Assembly (NCBI GenBank): GCA_001779955.1
Contig: MFES01000029.1
Location: 1 to 14,441, forward strand
Length of the DNA: 14,441 nucleotides
Direction: 5' to 3'
DNA from: Candidatus Doudnabacteria bacterium RIFCSPHIGHO2_02_FULL_46_11
GTDB lineage: Bacteria; Patescibacteriota; Doudnabacteria; UBA920; 2-02-FULL-46-11
The notes beneath the pieces are model-generated. The model searched no databases. It saw nothing but the letters and a program-made list of their open reading frames with translations, and was not told the DNA's origin. Of this stretch, positions 1 through 6,982 are shown one piece after another (the stretch's first letter is position 1; every line of letters starts with the position of its first letter). The position numbers were made by a program, and so were the translations under genes.

Positions 1-234
1 CCAAAACACATCCAGCAATTCAGGGTATGAAATTTCATCCGGGTTAAAGATAATTTGGATAGCCTCGGCAAAATCTGTGGTACCAGAGCTCACCTGCTCG
101 TAAGTCGGTTGGCTGCCTTTTCCGGCATACCCTGAAACAACGCTGGCTGCGCCTTTAAGTCTTTGAAAAATGGCTTCGGTGCACCAAAAACATCCTCCCG
201 CAAAAGTCGCTTTTTCAAAATTATTTTTGACCAT
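1..234 (-). CDS. msrA: Peptide methionine sulfoxide reductase MsrA (3' part missing, runs off the window)
   Basis: MsrA reduces the S-epimer of methionine sulfoxide in oxidised proteins, using thioredoxin as the usual reductant. The 78 codons present begin MVKNNFEKATFAGGCFWC. The GCFWCTE motif at residues 14-20 carries the catalytic cysteine of the family (first Cys, residue 15). The SGYAG segment, the Y-E-x-V-x-S-G stretch and the terminal SYPELLDVFW are typical of the conserved N-terminal half. The gene reads off the left edge, so the C-terminal part with the resolving cysteines, if any, cannot be seen. The ATG at 234 is preferred because the family starts a few residues before the active site. 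A -10 box ends only 6 bases upstream, so the message is probably leaderless. Its neighbour is a divergent wall hydrolase. Identification is firm. Confidence 0.96.
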   Translation of the reverse strand, partial: MVKNNFEKATFAGGCFWCTEAIFQRLKGAASVVSGYAGKGSQPTYEQVSSGTTDFAEAIQIIFNPDEISYPELLDVFW

Positions 235-240
235 AGTCTA

Positions 241-269
241 ATAGTAATAATACCGCCTGTGGAAGTCAA
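241..269 (-). promoter_or_regulatory. Sigma-70 promoter of msrA, apparently leaderless
   Basis: On the minus strand TTGACT (269-264) is followed after 17 bases by TACTAT (246-241). The msrA ATG begins 6 bases after the -10 box, where transcription would be expected to start. There is therefore no room for a Shine-Dalgarno sequence. The boxes are read directly; leaderless initiation is inferred. Confidence 0.6.
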
Positions 270-285
270 AAAACGGAAAATGAAC

Positions 286-291
286 TAAAAT
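286..291 (+). promoter_or_regulatory. Candidate -10 box of the lytic transglycosylase gene
   Basis: TAAAAT lies 7 bases before the GTG start at 299, so this gene may also be transcribed without a leader. No good -35 box is visible at the right distance; the region overlaps the -35 box of the divergent msrA promoter. Moderate to low certainty. Confidence 0.4.
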
Positions 292-298
292 AAAGAGA

Positions 299-1615
299 GT
301 GAAAAAAAATATAACAATAGTGGCATTATTACTTATTTTCGGGTTTACAACTTTTGTAAATCCGCAATTTTTAAGCGCGGCCACGCAAGAGGAATTGCAA
401 AAAGAACTTGCGGAAATCGAACGCCAAATTGCCGATCAGGAAGCCGACTTGAAAAACATACAGGGCGAAAAGCAAACTCTTACCAATAAACTAGGCCAGC
501 TGAAAAAAGAGCAGACTACGCTTAAACTTCAAATCCAAGCCAACGACTTAAAGGTTAAACAGCTGGGCGGCGAGATTGATGAAACCCAGGAATCCATTAC
601 GCAAACCAGCGACAGATTGGACAAACTTAAAATCAACTTGGCCGAGGTGGTCCGCCAAGTCGCTGACGCCGAGGAGCGTTCTTTGGTGGAAATGATAATC
701 CTAAACGACAGCCTGTCTGAAGCCTTGGCTGAAGTTGAAAACTTCAACAGACTTTCTGACGGCCTCCTAACTATTGCCGGCGAGATGCGCGCGCTTAAAA
801 ACGATTTAACGTTCAAACAGGATAAACTCGAAGAACAGCAATCAGCCACAAGCAACTTAATCTCCATTCAAATACTTCAGGCCGGCCAGTACAGCTCAAA
901 AGTGCAAGAACAGGACAGCCTGCTTGAACAGACTAAGGGTTTGGAAGCCGAATATCAAGGCATTCTCAATCAAACTCGGCAAAAAGCCAGCCAGGTAAGA
1001 GCTCGCCTTTACGAATTAGCCGGCGGCACCACAACCAATGTAACCTTCGGCGAAGCTATGGAAATCGCCAAGTGGGTGTCGGACCAAACTGGCGTCAGGG
1101 CTGCCCTGCTTTTGGCCGTGCTGACCCAGGAATCTAACTTGGGTAAAAATGTCGGTACCTGCAACCGAGCCGGCGACCCGCCGGAAAAGTCTTGGAGCCA
1201 AATTATGCACCCCACGCGCGACGCGCCCATATTCCCCGGTATAACAGAAGAGCTTGGGCTTGATACAGAAACGACGCCGGTTTCCTGCCCCATGCGCGAC
1301 TCACGCGGCAATCGCGTGGGCTGGGGCGGCGCTATGGGCCCGGCTCAATTCATTCCCTCAACCTGGCGCGGATATAAAGACAAAGTTACGGCCATAACCG
1401 GCCGGCCGGCCAACCCTTGGGATATTAGAGACGCCTTTATTGCCGCCGGTGTCCTCCTTCGCGCGAACGGCGCAACGGTAGACGGCGAGGACGGCGAATG
1501 GCGAGCGGCCATGCGCTACTTCTCCGGTTCAACTAATCCCAGGTTCCGCTTTTATGGCGATAACGTTTTGAGCTTGGCCCGAAGGTACCAGGCCGAAATA
1601 GATGGTCTAAACTAA
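299..1615 (+). CDS. Secreted coiled-coil lytic murein transglycosylase
   Basis: This is probably an exported enzyme that cleaves peptidoglycan glycan strands during wall growth or division. Residues 1-27 form a signal peptide (two lysines, hydrophobic core, likely cleavage after FLSA). Residues about 30-240 are charged and heptad-rich, a long coiled coil like those of PcsB/EnvC-type wall hydrolases. Residues about 250-438 form a lysozyme-like transglycosylase domain resembling SLT/MltB. LLAVLTQESNLG carries the probable catalytic Glu278, and GAMGPAQFIPSTW (344-356) is the substrate-cleft motif. Cys288 and Cys330 could form a disulfide. The start is GTG, chosen because it gives an intact signal peptide; no Shine-Dalgarno sequence with normal spacing precedes it. 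The pairing of coiled coil and transglycosylase suggests an activator-controlled divisome enzyme, but that role is inferred. The fold call is secure; the exact family (SLT versus MltB) is not. Confidence 0.88.
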   Translation: MKKNITIVALLLIFGFTTFVNPQFLSAATQEELQKELAEIERQIADQEADLKNIQGEKQTLTNKLGQLKKEQTTLKLQIQANDLKVKQLGGEIDETQESITQTSDRLDKLKINLAEVVRQVADAEERSLVEMIILNDSLSEALAEVENFNRLSDGLLTIAGEMRALKNDLTFKQDKLEEQQSATSNLISIQILQAGQYSSKVQEQDSLLEQTKGLEAEYQGILNQTRQKASQVRARLYELAGGTTTNVTFGEAMEIAKWVSDQTGVRAALLLAVLTQESNLGKNVGTCNRAGDPPEKSWSQIMHPTRDAPIFPGITEELGLDTETTPVSCPMRDSRGNRVGWGGAMGPAQFIPSTWRGYKDKVTAITGRPANPWDIRDAFIAAGVLLRANGATVDGEDGEWRAAMRYFSGSTNPRFRFYGDNVLSLARRYQAEIDGLN

Positions 1616-1636
1616 TCCTGTATAACTTCCCCCAGC

Positions 1637-1897
1637 ATGTTCTTCTACACCTACATTTTATAAAGACCAAGAATAAAAGTATATACACAGGTTATACCAG
1701 TAATTTCAAGAGAAGGTTAGAAGAACATGAAACTGATCATCGCTTTACCAATAAATTCCATAAGCCGTTTAAACTTATTTATTACGAAGCTTGTACTAAA
1801 ATGGTTGATGCCAAACGCTAAAGAATTATACTTCAAAACTACTCAAGGCAAGAGATTTTTAAATATTAGGTTACAAGGGTACAAACGCACAAAGTAG
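1637..1897 (+). pseudogene. GIY-YIG endonuclease-like protein, two frameshifts
   Basis: The region encodes, in three successive frames, the full length of a small stand-alone GIY-YIG domain protein (UvrC N-terminal/YhbQ-like, usually 80-95 residues). Frame 1 gives MFFYTYIL and stops at TAA 1661-1663. The next frame resumes with KNKSIYTGYTSNFKRRLEEH (the second half of the GIY-YIG motif and its conserved arginine) and continues through KPFKLIYYEACTKMVDAKR to a stop at 1819-1821. Skipping one T restores KELYFKTTQGKRFLNIRLQG and a TAG at 1895-1897. The two lesions are about one codon at 1661 and a one-base insertion at 1819. Similarity to the family is preserved along the whole length, so decay appears recent, or the lesions are sequence errors. 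These small proteins are common and multicopy in candidate-phyla genomes; their function is not settled. Confidence 0.85.
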
Positions 1898-1925
1898 CGT
1901 TTGGCTCTGGGGGTATTTATACAGG

Positions 1926-2423
1926 ATGCGCGATAACCAAAAATTCATCCTTTACATGCGAAATTTTATTTTTGGCGCAGAGGATAGTTTAGTCTCAACT
2001 GTCGGGCTATTATCCGGTATCGCCAGCGTCAACACGCCGCGAGCGACGATAATTCTCACCGGCATAATTCTTATTTTTGTGGAAGGCTTTTCCATGGCCA
2101 TCGGCAGTTTTCTTTCCGAAGAAACAACCGACGAATCCCCCCTTGGCCACAGACTGCCATTTGTTGAAACCTTCACGGCCGGCGCGGTTATGCTGGTTAC
2201 TTATTTTGCCACCGGCCTAATTCCCTTGGCGCCGTATTTATTTCTGGAACCGAAACCGGCTTTCCCTTTATCAATTATTTTAACTTTAATTTCACTTTTA
2301 ATGCTTGGCCTAATCAGCGCCAAGCTATTGCGGACGAACATGGCCCGAAGCGCCCTGCGCATGACCATCCTCGGCGGCCTAGCCGTAGTCATCGGCATCA
2401 CCGTCGGCGGCTTAGTTAAATAA
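1926..2423 (+). CDS. VIT1/CCC1-family membrane protein, miniature form
   Basis: This is a homologue of vacuolar iron/manganese transporters, which move Fe2+ or Mn2+ across membranes. The first segment (RNFIFGAEDSLVSTVGLLSG, residues 11-30) matches the conserved opening of the family with its acidic residues. Helix 2 (TGIILIFVEGFSMAIGSFLS) carries the Glu/Met-rich part of the transport path. Three further hydrophobic segments follow at about 85-105, 112-132 and 143-163, giving five helices. At 165 residues it is clearly shorter than typical members. The long cytosolic metal-binding region usually found between helices 2 and 3 is replaced by a short acidic loop (about residues 70-80). It starts with ATG at 1926; the in-frame ATG at 1956 would still keep the family core. 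Transport activity and ion are unproven. Confidence 0.85.
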   Translation: MRDNQKFILYMRNFIFGAEDSLVSTVGLLSGIASVNTPRATIILTGIILIFVEGFSMAIGSFLSEETTDESPLGHRLPFVETFTAGAVMLVTYFATGLIPLAPYLFLEPKPAFPLSIILTLISLLMLGLISAKLLRTNMARSALRMTILGGLAVVIGITVGGLVK

Positions 2424-2492
2424 AACAGTTGGTTTACGGAAATGGTCGTATTATACTGTAAGCAACCATTGAAAATTAACTGAAAGGTAACT

Positions 2493-2750
2493 ATGAACTT
2501 CATCCTTTGGATTATCTTCGGCGGCTTGGCCGGCTGGATCGCAAGCATGATAGTCGGCAATGATGGTGGAATGGGAATTATTGGTAACATTATTGTCGGC
2601 GTGATCGGTGCATTCTTTGGCGGCTGGATTACCGATAAAATAGGGATCGGCGGTATGCCCGGAGCCGAACGGCCAACAAGCATTATAAGCTTTGCCACGG
2701 CCGTGGGCGGAGCAATTATTTTGCTTCTCATTCTCAACGCCTTATTTTAA
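2493..2750 (+). CDS. GlsB/YeaQ/YmgE-family small stress membrane protein
   Basis: The 85 residues contain three glycine-rich hydrophobic segments. The order FGGLAGWIAS, then a GMGIIGNIIVGVIGAFFGGW core, then a final AVGGAIILLLILNALF is the signature of the family once called transglycosylase-associated protein. It includes enterococcal GlsB and E. coli YeaQ and YmgE. Members are induced by general or envelope stress; their molecular role is unknown and they are not transglycosylases. The ATG is preceded by AAAGG at a usable distance, one of the few Shine-Dalgarno-like sequences among the native genes here. The gene lies 69 bases after the VIT1-like gene in the same direction and is closed by a strong terminator, so the two may share a transcript. 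Confidence 0.9.
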   Translation: MNFILWIIFGGLAGWIASMIVGNDGGMGIIGNIIVGVIGAFFGGWITDKIGIGGMPGAERPTSIISFATAVGGAIILLLILNALF

Positions 2751-2766
2751 AAAAATCACCATCTGC

Positions 2767-2798
2767 AAAAAACTCCACCCAGGAGTTTTTTGTTTTTT
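2767..2798 (+). terminator. Rho-independent terminator after the GlsB-like gene
   Basis: A 10-base stem (2767-2776 with 2782-2791; core ACTCC/GGAGT) closes a 5-base loop. It continues into a T-rich tract, TTTTTTG then TTTTTTT. It sits 16 bases after the stop codon and ends the plus-strand group of genes. Confidence 0.85.
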
Positions 2799-2848
2799 TA
2801 GTATGTATTTAAGTACGTATTAAAATACCTATTTTACTCTAAACAAAA

Positions 2849-2889
2849 CCCTCCTAAAGCCACCAAATTAGTTGATGAACTTAGGAGGG
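2849..2889. repeat. Inverted repeat at the left edge of the GC-rich island
   Basis: CCCTCCTAA (2849-2857) and its exact complement TTAGGAGGG (2881-2889) enclose 23 bases. It marks the change from AT-rich intergenic DNA to the GC-rich island on the right. It could be part of a minus-strand terminator together with the hairpin at 2891-2915, or an end of an inserted segment. No matching copy was seen at the right-hand edge. Confidence 0.45.
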
Positions 2890-2890
2890 G

Positions 2891-2930
2891 TGGAGACGTC
2901 CAGCGGACGTCTCCAGTCAGCCCTTCGGGC
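2891..2930 (-). terminator. Two GC-rich hairpins downstream of the frameshifted island gene
   Basis: A perfect 11-base stem (2891-2901 with 2905-2915, AGC loop on the plus strand) is followed by a small GCCC-TTC-GGGC hairpin (2920-2930). They lie 6 to 45 bases after the stop of the minus-strand gene. No T tract follows, so they may act as a transcript-end stabiliser or a terminator of another kind. The hairpins are certain; the role is inferred. Confidence 0.5.
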
Positions 2931-2935
2931 AAAGG

Positions 2936-3461
2936 CTAGCGCATCATCATTGGCTTGGCCACGAACATCACGAGCTCGTGGCTCTCGACACCGGCGAACT
3001 GCGCCATGTTCTGATCTTCGCCGAGCCGGGTATAGAGTATCCTCGGGTTCAGTACAACGGCCTGGCCCCGGCACACGCCCTCGTGCTGGGCCGCCGCCAG
3101 ATCGGCCACGTGAGGCAGCCACTTCTGAACCGACGCGGCATCCTCGATCCAGTCGGAGGTGAAGTACAGGGCGATGATCACGTCGCCACGTGTGCAGAGC
3201 TCCGGCCCTTCGTGCCGCAGGCTGGCGTCGAAGTTGCTCATCGCCGCCGAGGCGAGTTCATGGTAGCGGCGCAGGAAAGGGTCGATATCCTCGGACGGCC
3301 CTTCGTAGCTCCCGGCCGTGTTGTAGATCGACGAAGTCGAGCCTGACGAGCGCGTCATCGCTGAACTGCTCGTTGAGCGAGGGCTCGCGCGCCATGATGG
3401 CCGCGGCGATGGCAACGGCGACGATGATTACGGCCAAAGCCGCGATGGAAAGCTTGCGCAT
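2936..3461 (-). pseudogene. GC-rich gene for an unrecognised membrane-anchored or secreted protein, one frameshift
   Basis: I do not recognise the product. The ATG at 3461 follows a strong GGAGGAG and opens MRKLSIAALAVIIVAVAIAA, an export signal or membrane anchor. It continues as MAREPSLNEQFSDDALVRLDF. At about 3340-3350 the reading must skip one base to enter the frame SIYNTAGSYEGPSEDIDPFL, which runs to a TAG at 2936. Reassembled, it is about 174 residues, with an amphipathic C-terminal part (IIALYFTSDWIEDA, then ELVMFVAKPMMMR). Without the frameshift correction the first frame stops after 67 residues. Base composition and third codon positions are far more G+C-rich than in the neighbours, and no plus-strand reading looks protein-like. 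It stands alone with its own promoter and hairpins. It may be a decayed transferred gene, or intact with a sequencing or assembly error; a chimeric assembly is also possible. Confidence 0.6.
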
Positions 3462-3519
3462 GACTCCTCCGATACGGTTGAGTTCATCCCTTAGCCAGAG
3501 CGGCTCTCGGATTTATCAT

Positions 3520-3548
3520 ATTTTATCATATATAATTCATATTGTCAA
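3520..3548 (-). promoter_or_regulatory. Strong sigma-70 promoter of the GC-rich island gene
   Basis: On the minus strand TTGACA (3548-3543), a 17-base AT-rich spacer and TAAAAT (3525-3520) form a near-consensus promoter. The predicted leader is about 52 bases. It contains a small hairpin at 3495-3510 (CC-AGAG/CTCT-GG) and a GGAGGAG Shine-Dalgarno at 3470-3464, three bases before the ATG. This layout is shared by the acyl carrier protein gene at 11630. Confidence 0.8.
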
Positions 3549-3701
3549 GTGTACCGTACTCTGCCAATACCTTGGAAACACTTCAGCTAGAATGAAGCTA
3601 TAAGGAAACCAAGTCCATGTCATATACCAACAACCTTCATAAATAAGGCGTTTTCCGACAAATCAAAACCGCCCCTTTAGCCCCCCCTTAAAAGATTAAT
3701 T

Positions 3702-3810
3702 ACTGCAATCGAAAAATGTCGCGCAGCCCCGCCTGCTGGGTTCCGAGGTGGGGCGAGCGAAAAGAAAAGCGCCCCGCAGGAGGGCGCTTATTCTGGTTTT
3801 TCGATGCAGT
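3702..3810 (+). ncRNA. Candidate three-way-junction RNA element next to rpoD
   Basis: A long outer stem pairs ACTGCA-a-TCGAAAAA (3702-3716, one bulged A) with TTTTTCGATGCAGT (3797-3810). Inside lie two hairpins. The first is 3726-3734 with 3746-3754 (GCCCCGCCT/AGGTGGGGC), extended by TCGC/GCGA at 3719-3722/3757-3760. The second is 3767-3774 with 3782-3789 (AAGCGCCC/GGGCGCTT). The first hairpin has a G·U pair as plus-strand RNA but an A·C mismatch as minus-strand RNA, which favours the plus strand. The second hairpin also serves as the rpoD terminator on the minus strand. No convincing plus-strand promoter is seen. It could be a small RNA, an elaborate rpoD 3' end, or a small hairpin-type repeat. 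The rest of the gene-free stretch 3462-3822 holds only the island promoter and leader and a weak nested CTTGG/CCAAG, CTTCA/TGAAG inverted repeat at about 3570-3612. Confidence 0.4.
3760..3789 (-). terminator. Rho-independent terminator of the dnaG-rpoD transcript
   Basis: On the minus strand AAGCGCCC pairs with GGGCGCTT across a 7-base loop and runs into TTTTCTTTT. It begins about 34 bases after the rpoD stop. It lies inside the larger element 3702-3810. Confidence 0.8.
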
Positions 3811-3822
3811 GAATTTATCTAG

Positions 3823-5178
3823 TTAGTAATCTTTTAATTTACTTATCATTCTATGCTCTTTTATTCTCTCAAGCGCTTTGGCTTCAATTTGGCGAATGCG
3901 CTCACGAGTAACACCGAATTCAGCGCCCACTTCCTCAAGGGTATGGGTTACGCCATCCTCCAAGCCAAACCGCATCCTCAAAATTTTCTGCTCTCTAGGA
4001 TCCAGCTCTTGTAAAATTTCCGCAACATACTCCTTCAATAATTGGCGCCCGGCAACTTCCGAGGGCATGGCCGACTCGGTGTCTTCAATAAAATCCTTGA
4101 GGCTAGAATCTGAATCGTCTTTTTCATCGCCTACCTCGGCATCAATACTTACGGTTTCCTGTGAAATTTTCTTCAGTTGGTAAACTTTCTCAACCTCAAT
4201 GCCCATTTCTGCGGCGATTTCTTCGGGCAATGGTTCGCGTCCCAAATCCTGCACTAATTGTCTTTCAATTTTAGCGTATTTATTTAGGGTTTCCACCATA
4301 TGCACCGGAATGCGAATAGTGCGCGACTGGTCGGCCAAAGCGCGGGTAATGGCCTGCTTTATCCACCAGGTGGCGTAGGTTGAAAATTTATAGCCTCGGC
4401 GCCAATCAAATTTTTCTACCGCCCTAAACAATCCAATATTGCCTTCTTGTATCAAATCAAGGAGACCGAGGTTTCGCCCCATGTAACGTTTAGCAATAGA
4501 AACTACCAATCGCAAGTTTGCTTCGGTCAGCCTCTTAAAAGCCATTTGGTCGCCTTTTTCAATGCGCTTGGCCAAATCAATTTCTTCTACCCCGGAAAGG
4601 AGCGAGGTCTTGCCTATTTCGCGCAAATACATCTGGATGCTGTCGTCGGAAATATCCGAGAGGTCATATCCGGAACGTTCAGCTTCGCTTTTTTCTTCCA
4701 TTTTTTGGGCCTGCTTACCGCTTTCCCAAATAGACACTTCCTCGCGATTGACAACCTCAATGCCGCGCTCATCCAGTTCATCCATTAAAATTTCCAGAAA
4801 AGTAATATCGTCCTCGATGCTCGGCAGGAAGTGCAGAATTTCGTCTTCAGTAACAAAACCGCGCGGCGCCGCTTTTCTGATAATCTGCTCGCGCGCATCT
4901 GCCCAATTTATCGGTTGGGCCGGAACGGCTTGGCGTTTAATGGCCTGCGGTACATACTTTTCACGCTTGGCCGCCGCCTCCTTCTTTTTTCTGGCCGGTT
5001 TTAACCCACGTGTCTTGGTCCGAGCATGAGCGGCAACCCGGCGCGCTTTTAAAACCTTGGCTGCGCGCGATACACGCGCGGCCGTTTTTTTGGACTTTAT
5101 TTTTCGGTGGGAAATCCGCTTTGCGCGCGCCCCAATTTTCTTTGGGTGCTTCTTCTTGTTCTTAACCTGTTTGGCCAT
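3823..5178 (-). CDS. rpoD: Primary RNA polymerase sigma factor RpoD (sigma-70)
   Basis: This is the housekeeping sigma factor that directs RNA polymerase to -10/-35 promoters. Residues about 91-145 resemble the sigma 1.1 fold, and DDSIQMYLREIG (178-189) is region 1.2. NLRLVVSIAKRYMGRNLGLL to MVE (221-296) is region 2, with the aromatic-rich FSTYATWWIKQAITRA that melts the -10 element. About 297-375 is region 3. DPREQKILRMRFGL to ERIK (393-440) is region 4, with the -35 helix VTRERIRQIEAKAL. The unusual part is the first 75 or so residues, almost entirely Lys, Arg and Ala, like a histone-H1-type tail. The ATG overlaps the dnaG stop by one base (TAATG), so translation is coupled and this start is well supported. 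It lies in a shortened macromolecular synthesis operon (dnaG-rpoD, no rpsU in view). Identification is certain. Confidence 0.98.
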   Translation of the reverse strand: MAKQVKNKKKHPKKIGARAKRISHRKIKSKKTAARVSRAAKVLKARRVAAHARTKTRGLKPARKKKEAAAKREKYVPQAIKRQAVPAQPINWADAREQIIRKAAPRGFVTEDEILHFLPSIEDDITFLEILMDELDERGIEVVNREEVSIWESGKQAQKMEEKSEAERSGYDLSDISDDSIQMYLREIGKTSLLSGVEEIDLAKRIEKGDQMAFKRLTEANLRLVVSIAKRYMGRNLGLLDLIQEGNIGLFRAVEKFDWRRGYKFSTYATWWIKQAITRALADQSRTIRIPVHMVETLNKYAKIERQLVQDLGREPLPEEIAAEMGIEVEKVYQLKKISQETVSIDAEVGDEKDDSDSSLKDFIEDTESAMPSEVAGRQLLKEYVAEILQELDPREQKILRMRFGLEDGVTHTLEEVGAEFGVTRERIRQIEAKALERIKEHRMISKLKDY

Positions 5179-6941
5179 TATTTTCTAGTTATTAAACTTA
5201 AACTATTAGAAAGTTCGTTAAAATGTGTCCGCAACTCTTCAAGTTCAACCGCTTGGCCCTGGACCTCCTTTTCGGCAATAACCCTCTCCAGATTTTTCAT
5301 CTGTTCCTTAATTGACAGCTCTTTTAGTTGGCTACATAAACCCCGAAAAACTTTTTCTATGCGCTCCTCATCTGGATAGTCCTCTTTCATCCGATTCAGT
5401 TCTTCCTCACCCAGAAATTCCAAGTAGGAAAGCTGTTCCGCCGCAATACCTTTCTTATTAATAACAGAATCGGCTGCGGCGGCAACTGTAGAAAAATCCG
5501 AAGGTATTAAAACTTCACCTAATACCTGATGCAAAGCCGGATTTACCAAACTTATGCCAAGTATTCTTTCTTCAAGCAAGCTACGGCGGTTTTTAGTTTG
5601 GCGCCGATCTGCCACCGGAGTCGGACCGCTTACTCCTGTTGAAGCCTTTTTTAAATTTTTGAAATAATCGAGTATGGTCTCGATTGGTACTTCAAGTTTT
5701 TGGGAAATGCGTCTGGCTTCCTGTGCCCGGGCAATCGGATCGTTTATCAGACCGACTATGGCCAAATACTCTTTGGCTGCCCCACGCAATTTATCCTTAT
5801 CGTTCGCTTTAATGTTAGCAAATAACAAGTCAAAAGAGAAATCAAGAAAATTGGGGGCGGTTGTTATGGCCTGCTCCCAAAGCTTGGGATCCTGCCTGAT
5901 TAGCTCGTCCGGATCTTTGGCGCCGGGTAATTTGACAATTTGAATGTTAAAGCCCTGCGAGAGAGCTAGTTCCAAACCGCGGCGGGTGGCAGTGAGGCCG
6001 GCCTTGTCGGTGTCGAAAGCAAAAACCAAATTTTTCGTAAATCGTGAAATAAGATTCAATTGTTCTGAAGTTAAAGCCGTGCCGCTTGAAGCCACCACAT
6101 TTTCAACGCCCGCTTGATGGCTGGACAAAACATCAACATTGCCCTCAACAACAATCGCGGCCCCTTTCTCGCGAATAGCTTTTTTGGCGTAATAAAATCC
6201 ATAAAGCAGTCGGCCTTTGTGATAGATGGCCGTTTCCGGAGAGTTAACGTACTTGCCCTCCTTAGGATCGGTTGAAAGCGTGCGGGAAGTAAAACCGACT
6301 ACGCGTCCATAGGAATCAATTAAAGGAAAAGTAATCCGAAATCGGAACCGGTCGTAAACTTGGCCGCCGGTACCCCGAACCAAAAGGCCGGCCTCAATTA
6401 ATTTTTCCTTGGAAAACCCTTTTTTAACAAAAAACGTTTCCAGTTGATGCCAATCATCGGGCGCAAAACCGAGCTGCCATTTTTTTACGGTTGCATCGTT
6501 TAAGCCCCGATTTTTCAAATATTCGCGTGCAACCTCCCCAGATTTAGAACGCAAAAGAGCTTCATGGTAAAACCTGGCCGCCAATTCATTTATCTGCAAA
6601 AGCTCTTCCCTGGTTTCAGTTTCCCTATCATAAATTTCCTTCTTGAATTCCCTGCGTTCGGGCAATTTTACCCCGGTTTTTTCGGCAAGAATTTTTAAAA
6701 CCTCGGGAAAGGACAAGCCCTCATGCTTTTGCAAAAAAGCAAAAATATCGCCGCCCTCGGAACAGCCAAAGCAACGCCAAAGACCGCGCTCGCGGCTAAC
6801 CATAAAACTCGGCGTTTTTTCGTTGTGAAAAGGACAAAGGCCTTTTAGATTAACGCCGGCGCGGCACAACGGAACTATTTCGCCGATTACCTCGGCGATA
6901 TCGATTTTTTCCTTGATTTCCTGAACGATAGGATCAGCCAT
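5178..6941 (-). CDS. dnaG: DNA primase DnaG
   Basis: DnaG makes the RNA primers for DNA replication at the fork, working with the replicative helicase. The 587-residue length is normal for the family. The N-terminal zinc finger shows Cys36, His39, Cys57 and Cys60 (CPFHNEKTPSF and CFGCSEGG). The RNA polymerase core has the YVNSPETAIYHKG motif (231-243). The Toprim part shows the acidic metal ligands in VVEGNVD (Glu266) and FAFDTDKAG (Asp310, Asp312). The remaining roughly 200 residues form the less conserved helicase-binding region. The ATG at 6941 is the family start; the 41 bases before it lack a Shine-Dalgarno sequence and consist of ACTAA/ACTAC repeats. Its stop shares one base with the rpoD start. 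Transcription probably comes from the upstream nucleotidyltransferase and NUDIX genes. Confidence 0.98.
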   Translation of the reverse strand: MADPIVQEIKEKIDIAEVIGEIVPLCRAGVNLKGLCPFHNEKTPSFMVSRERGLWRCFGCSEGGDIFAFLQKHEGLSFPEVLKILAEKTGVKLPERREFKKEIYDRETETREELLQINELAARFYHEALLRSKSGEVAREYLKNRGLNDATVKKWQLGFAPDDWHQLETFFVKKGFSKEKLIEAGLLVRGTGGQVYDRFRFRITFPLIDSYGRVVGFTSRTLSTDPKEGKYVNSPETAIYHKGRLLYGFYYAKKAIREKGAAIVVEGNVDVLSSHQAGVENVVASSGTALTSEQLNLISRFTKNLVFAFDTDKAGLTATRRGLELALSQGFNIQIVKLPGAKDPDELIRQDPKLWEQAITTAPNFLDFSFDLLFANIKANDKDKLRGAAKEYLAIVGLINDPIARAQEARRISQKLEVPIETILDYFKNLKKASTGVSGPTPVADRRQTKNRRSLLEERILGISLVNPALHQVLGEVLIPSDFSTVAAAADSVINKKGIAAEQLSYLEFLGEEELNRMKEDYPDEERIEKVFRGLCSQLKELSIKEQMKNLERVIAEKEVQGQAVELEELRTHFNELSNSLSLITRK

Positions 6942-6982
6942 GAGTTAGTAAGTAGTTAGTAGAAAGTAGTTAGTAGTAAATC
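6942..6982 (-). repeat. TACTAA-type short repeats in the dnaG leader
   Basis: The whole spacer between the nucleotidyltransferase stop and the dnaG start is made of variants of TACTAACTACT on the minus strand, with no purine-rich ribosome binding site. Similar repeats precede groEL (10866-10896) and the gene starting at 7714. Confidence 0.7.

Noticed and set aside
2201..2737. Minus-strand open frame of 178 codons across the VIT1-like and GlsB-like genes
   Set aside because: It is antisense to two recognisable genes, is proline/isoleucine-rich and shows no domain or start signal.
2872..3603. Plus-strand open frames in the first GC-rich island
   Set aside because: They are arginine/serine-rich low-complexity readings opposite the minus-strand gene, which has the promoter, Shine-Dalgarno sequence and signal peptide.
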